A stretch of DNA of 7,775 nucleotides from Acidimicrobiia bacterium. Lineage in GTDB: Bacteria > Actinomycetota > Acidimicrobiia > IMCC26256 > BP-133. Under the pieces are notes generated by a model. It was not told the origin of the DNA. It worked only from the letters and a program-made list of their open reading frames with translations, and made no database searches. The stretch lies in NCBI GenBank assembly GCA_025934385.1, contig JAICYE010000083.1, positions 1-7,775 of the forward strand, read 5' to 3'. How positions within the stretch are numbered: the first letter of the stretch is position 1; the number at the start of each line of letters is the position of its first letter. Both the position numbers and the translations under genes were made by a program. Positions 5,280 to 7,775 of this stretch are shown here, in pieces.

Positions 5280-5698
5280 CGACTGGGGTCGAACCGGTTC
5301 ATCAGGATCTCCGCCGCCACCCAGATCGTCTTGGTGAACGGGTAGAAGAGCGCCGGCAGGATCACCGCCAGGGCAGCCGAGGTGACGACGACGAACCAGA
5401 CCGGCGGCCCGCTCTCACCGCCTACCGCCAGCACGACGATGTAGACGAACATGCCGAGCAGCAGGATCCCGGCCGTCAGCCCGATATTGATCGTCATCGC
5501 CCCGAGGAAGTGGCCCTCCTCGGGACGGCCCTCGAAGTCGAGGTCGCACCGCGGGCAGCACTTGTTCATGCACCACCAGCTGGTGAAGATGCCGCCCGCC
5601 CCGCAGCGGGGGCAGCGCATCAGCGTCGCCCGTCCGAGCATCGTCGGGATGCCGGGGCGTTCGGCCCCGACGAGGTCGGCGGGATTCAGCTCACCCAT
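5276..5698 (-). CDS. DUF983 family zinc-ribbon membrane protein
   Basis: A 140-residue DUF983-type protein with an N-terminal cytosolic zinc ribbon and two predicted membrane helices. RCPRCGAG (C29, C32) and CCPRCDLDFE (C48, C51) give the four Zn ligands; two further cysteines, C43 and C47, lie in CMNKCC. EGHFLGAMTINIG leads into helix 1 (about 66-92), and helix 2 spans about 99-120. The C-terminal tail is short and charged. Function is unknown; members are often annotated as conserved membrane proteins. The start is ATG 5698, preceded at 8 nt by GGAGGAG (5707-5713) inside the end of the phosphodiesterase gene, with a 13-bp overlap of the two reading frames. The stop TAG (5276-5278) overlaps the stop of the arsC-like gene on the other strand. 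It is the last gene of the sufE-phosphodiesterase-DUF983 operon. The longer open frame running up to 6217 is not coding beyond this start. Confidence 0.85.
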   Translation of the reverse strand: MGELNPADLVGAERPGIPTMLGRATLMRCPRCGAGGIFTSWWCMNKCCPRCDLDFEGRPEEGHFLGAMTINIGLTAGILLLGMFVYIVVLAVGGESGPPVWFVVVTSAALAVILPALFYPFTKTIWVAAEILMNRFDPSR

Positions 5699-6456
5699 TG
5701 GCCCCGCTCCTCCAGGACACGCTTGAGCACGCTTGGCCGGTCGGTCATCAGCCCTCCTACGCCGAGGTCGAGGAGACGGTGCATCTCGTCGGGTTCGTCG
5801 ATCGTCCAGACGTGGACCGGCATCCGGCGCCGGGCCGCCGCCCGCACGAACCGGGCGTTGACCAGCGTCCGGTCCTTCCAGGTGGTCGGCACCTGCACGC
5901 AGCCGGCGCCGAACGGGCCGACCGGCACGCCGTAGGCGGCCAGCCGCATGCGGGCGATGCCCGCCGGGCCCAGGGAGGTGCAGATGGGCCGGCCGACCGC
6001 CCGGCGGAGCTGCAGCAGGCGGCGGTCGGAGAAGGCGGCGATGTTGACCCGGTCCCAGGCCTTCGTGCGGCGCAGGGCCTCGGCCAGCGGCGCCACGGCG
6101 GCGTCCATCTTGGGATCGATGTTGAACCGGTGCTCCGGGAAGGCGTCGAGCAGCCCCTCCATGGTGGCGATGGGCTCGCCCTCCGCTCCCACTCTGGCCT
6201 TGCGGACCTCGGTCCACGGCCGGTCCTCGAGGCGGCCGTCGAGGTCGGTGACCCGGTCGAGGCGCTCGTCGTGGAAGGCCAGCAGGACGCCGTCGGCGGT
6301 CACCCGCCCGTCGGTCTCCAGGTAGCGGTACCCCATGGCCACGGCCCGGCCGAAGGCGGCCAGCGTGTTCTCGCCGCCGACCTCGGCCGCTCCGCCCCGA
6401 TGGGCGAAGGGGATGGGGTGCGGCCAGTCCAGGAACTGGAGCCGGCTCTCGTTCAC
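5686..6456 (-). CDS. Glycerophosphodiester phosphodiesterase (GDPD family)
   Basis: A 256-residue TIM-barrel GDPD enzyme, which hydrolyses glycerophosphodiesters to glycerol-3-phosphate and an alcohol. Visible motifs: AHRGG with H19 and R20; GENTLAAF at 28-35; LETDGRVTADG with E47 and D49 (metal ligands); FHDERLDRVT with H62 (catalytic His); a NIDPKMD strand with K116 (family Lys); and the C-terminal VHVWTIDEPDEM and LMTDRP blocks of bacterial GDPDs. No signal peptide is seen, so it is probably cytosolic like UgpQ. The start is GTG 6456, which overlaps the TGA of sufE as GTGA. Upstream codons in the same frame belong to sufE read out of frame. There is no strong ribosome site, so translation probably depends on sufE. 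Its 3' end overlaps the DUF983 gene by 13 bp. Substrate class is well supported; the exact headgroup is unknown. Confidence 0.92.
   Translation of the reverse strand: MNESRLQFLDWPHPIPFAHRGGAAEVGGENTLAAFGRAVAMGYRYLETDGRVTADGVLLAFHDERLDRVTDLDGRLEDRPWTEVRKARVGAEGEPIATMEGLLDAFPEHRFNIDPKMDAAVAPLAEALRRTKAWDRVNIAAFSDRRLLQLRRAVGRPICTSLGPAGIARMRLAAYGVPVGPFGAGCVQVPTTWKDRTLVNARFVRAAARRRMPVHVWTIDEPDEMHRLLDLGVGGLMTDRPSVLKRVLEERGQWVS
5707..5713 (-). promoter_or_regulatory. Ribosome binding site for the DUF983 gene, inside the GDPD gene
   Basis: The minus strand reads GGAGGAG, 8 nt upstream of ATG 5698. It lies in codons for the GDPD C-terminus (LEERG) and fixes the DUF983 start, so the two frames overlap by 13 bp. 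Confidence 0.65.
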
Positions 6457-6884
6457 GCCGCGGCGAGCTGTTCCTGCACCTGGCGCTTCAGCCGGAACAG
6501 GATCGCCGACATGCCCCGCAGCCGGAGGCTGGAGATCACCTCGGCGAGGCCGAGCTCCTCGTAGAAGTCGTTGGGCGTGCCGAGGACCTCCTCGGCGCTG
6601 GCGCCCTCCAGACCCTCCCGGAGGATCCCGGCGAACCCGCGGGTGGTGGGGGCCTCGGCCGGCACGTCGAACCACAGGTGCACCCGCTGCTCGTCGTCGA
6701 CCTCGGTCGTGAGGAAGAACGGCGTCTGGCACTCGACGACCTGCTCCATCTGGTCACGGTGGCCGGCCAGGTGCTCGGGCAGCGGCGGGACCTTGCGGGA
6801 GTACTCCAGGAGCGCCTGGAGCCGCAGGTCCTTCGGAGCGCCGGCGAAGAGATCGACGATGCGCTGCAGTTTGGGTGGAGTCAT
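6453..6884 (-). CDS. sufE: SufE-family sulfur acceptor protein
   Basis: A 143-residue SufE/CsdE-type protein. SufE takes persulfide sulfur from a cysteine desulfurase (SufS) onto its own Cys and passes it to the Fe-S cluster scaffold. The family layout is clear: a start helix KLQRIVDLFAGAPKDLRLQAL (5-25), a KVPPLPEHL turn (31-39), then VVECQTP with the acceptor Cys probably C52 (SufE proteins usually read GCQS here), a beta region VHLWFDVPAEAPTTRGFAGIL, and a C-terminal LGLAEVISSLRLRGMSAIL block. ATG 6884 gives the usual N-terminus; an in-frame GTG at 6926 would add 14 unlikely residues ([13 protein letters not shown]) and would cover the intergenic dyad. It is the first gene of an operon with GDPD and DUF983 (GTGA overlap with GDPD). 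It is divergent from a thiosulfate sulfurtransferase, which suggests a sulfur-transfer link. No SufS, SufBCD or CsdA is in the window. Confidence 0.9.
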   Translation of the reverse strand: MTPPKLQRIVDLFAGAPKDLRLQALLEYSRKVPPLPEHLAGHRDQMEQVVECQTPFFLTTEVDDEQRVHLWFDVPAEAPTTRGFAGILREGLEGASAEEVLGTPNDFYEELGLAEVISSLRLRGMSAILFRLKRQVQEQLAAA

Positions 6885-6898
6885 GGTCTCGCTGATGC

Positions 6899-6916
6899 CC
6901 CGGTATCGTAACCGGG
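6899..6916. promoter_or_regulatory. Perfect dyad CCCGGT-N6-ACCGGG, candidate operator
   Basis: CCCGGT (6899-6904) and ACCGGG (6911-6916) are exact reverse complements around the 6-nt spacer ATCGTA. The dyad lies in the 68-bp space between the divergent sufE and sulfurtransferase starts and covers -10-like hexamers of both strands. A dimeric regulator bound here could control both genes. No matching regulator gene is in the window. Confidence 0.45.
6904..6910. promoter_or_regulatory. Overlapping -10-like hexamers on both strands
   Basis: TATCGT (6904-6909, plus) and TACGAT (6910-6905, minus) both fit TANNNT and occupy the same seven bases, as in symmetric bidirectional promoters. The plus transcript would have about a 36-nt leader containing AGGAGG (6941-6946); the minus transcript would start about 13 nt before the sufE ATG. 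No good -35 boxes are seen, so this stays tentative. Confidence 0.35.
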
Positions 6917-6952
6917 CTGTTCCCACCCGCCGTCTTCGTGAGGAGGACCCCC

Positions 6953-7775
6953 ATGTCCGTCGAGAACGACCCGTCCCCCGAGCTGGCGGAGTACGCCCAC
7001 CCCGAGAAACTGGTGACGGCCGACTGGCTCGCCGCCCACCTCGAGGACCCCAACGTGGTCATCGTCGAATCCGACGAGGACGTGCTGCTCTACGACACCG
7101 GCCACATCCCCGGGGCCGTCAAGGTCGACTGGCACACCGAGCTCAACGACCAGGTGACGCGGGACTACCTCGACGGCGAGGGTTTCGCCCGGCTCATGTC
7201 CGACAAGGGCATCGGCCGGGACTCGACGGTCGTCTTCTACGGCGACAACTTCAACTGGTGGGCGGCCTACGCCCTGTGGGTCTTCAGCCTCTTCGGCCAC
7301 CCCGACGTCCGCCTCCTGAACGGCGGGCGGATGAAGTGGCAGGCCGACGGCCGGGAGATGACGACCGACGTCCCCAAGCGCGAGTCGACCGACTACCCCG
7401 TCGTCGAGCGGGACGACTCGAAGATCCGGGCTTACAAGGACGCCGTCCTCGACCACATGATGCAGCGCCGGCCGATGGTCGACGTCCGCTCCCCCGAGGA
7501 GTTCCGGGGCGAGCGGACGCACATGCCGGAGTACCCCCAGGAGGGCGTGCTGCGGGGCGGCCACATCCCCGGCGCGGCCAGCGTCCCCTGGAAGCGGGCG
7601 GCCAACGACGACGGCACCTTCAAGTCGGTCCCGCAGCTCAGGGCGATCTACGCCGAAGAGATCGGGCTCCGGCCGGAGGACGACATCATCGTCTACTGCC
7701 GGATCGGCGAGCGGTCGAGCCACACCTGGTTCGTGCTCACTCAGCTGCTCGACTACCCGACCGTCCGCAACTACG
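6953..7775 (+). CDS. Two-domain thiosulfate sulfurtransferase (rhodanese), truncated at right edge
   Basis: 274 residues are visible with no stop before the window ends; family size (about 277-300) suggests only a few to a few dozen residues are missing. The enzyme moves sulfane sulfur from thiosulfate to a thiophilic acceptor through a Cys persulfide. The N-terminal inactive rhodanese domain (about 20-135) has [13 protein letters not shown] and [11 protein letters not shown]; the C-terminal catalytic domain (about 158-274) has [22 protein letters not shown] and the active loop [15 protein letters not shown] with C249. The CRIGER loop marks a thiosulfate-type rather than a 3-mercaptopyruvate-type (CGSGVT) enzyme, and the whole closely resembles mycobacterial CysA2/CysA3 (Rv0815c, Rv3117). 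ATG 6953 has AGGAGG 6 nt upstream (6941-6946). There is no signal peptide, so it is probably cytosolic. It shares a divergent control region with sufE. Confidence 0.93.
   Translation, partial: MSVENDPSPELAEYAHPEKLVTADWLAAHLEDPNVVIVESDEDVLLYDTGHIPGAVKVDWHTELNDQVTRDYLDGEGFARLMSDKGIGRDSTVVFYGDNFNWWAAYALWVFSLFGHPDVRLLNGGRMKWQADGREMTTDVPKRESTDYPVVERDDSKIRAYKDAVLDHMMQRRPMVDVRSPEEFRGERTHMPEYPQEGVLRGGHIPGAASVPWKRAANDDGTFKSVPQLRAIYAEEIGLRPEDDIIVYCRIGERSSHTWFVLTQLLDYPTVRNY

Noticed and set aside
5699..6564. Plus-strand open frame of 288 codons opposite the phosphodiesterase
   Set aside because: It is antisense to a GDPD gene with all catalytic motifs present, and the product has no recognisable domain.
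6885..6926. Longer sufE start at GTG 6926
   Set aside because: It would add residues not seen in SufE proteins and overlap the divergent control region. ATG 6884 gives the standard N-terminus.
1..7775. CRISPR arrays, transposon ends, tRNA/rRNA genes, attachment sites
   Set aside because: No spaced direct repeats, no transposase or integrase motifs and no structural RNA signatures were seen on either strand.

Overview
The window looks like chromosomal DNA from a very GC-rich actinobacterium. The evidence is strong G/C at third codon positions, several GTG starts, chains of genes with 4-bp start/stop overlaps, -10-like hexamers lying 8-9 nt upstream of start codons (a leaderless layout), a mycobacterial-type thiosulfate sulfurtransferase and an MSMEG_0565-type glycosyltransferase. 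An Acidimicrobiia-like lineage is plausible but unproven. I see no phage, transposon, CRISPR, tRNA or rRNA. Genes cover nearly everything, and no gene-free stretch exceeds about 80 bases.

Positions 1-3372 hold a plus-strand run: the 3' part of fdrA, a GT4 glycosyltransferase, a class I SAM methyltransferase and a BadH-like short-chain dehydrogenase. The first and second genes, and the third and fourth, are joined by GTGA overlaps. The methyltransferase may have its own leaderless promoter, so this may be two transcription units. Positions 3452-4426 hold a minus-strand pair: a MaoC-type hot-dog protein followed by a YgjP/DUF45 metallopeptidase. A perfect 10-bp palindrome separates the MaoC gene from a divergent plus-strand pair, a small secreted protein coupled by ATGA to an ArsC/YfgD-like thioredoxin-fold protein (4477-5279).

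Positions 5276-6884 hold a minus-strand operon read as sufE, then a glycerophosphodiester phosphodiesterase, then a DUF983 zinc-ribbon membrane protein, all overlapping. It ends tail to tail with the arsC-like gene, and the two stop codons share four bases (CTAA). Divergent from sufE, with 68 bp between starts, is a two-domain thiosulfate sulfurtransferase that runs off the right edge. The shared intergenic space contains a perfect 6-6-6 dyad that covers -10-like hexamers on both strands.

The clearest functional theme is sulfur transfer at the right end (sulfurtransferase plus SufE acceptor). The left end mixes CoA-ester-type enzymes (FdrA, BadH-like SDR) with a glycosyltransferase and a methyltransferase, and its pathway cannot be fixed from this window. 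I did not find a clearly new multi-gene system. The best leads are a MaoC gene that appears to start at ATC, two symmetric divergent promoter regions, and the unusual fdrA-glycosyltransferase coupling.
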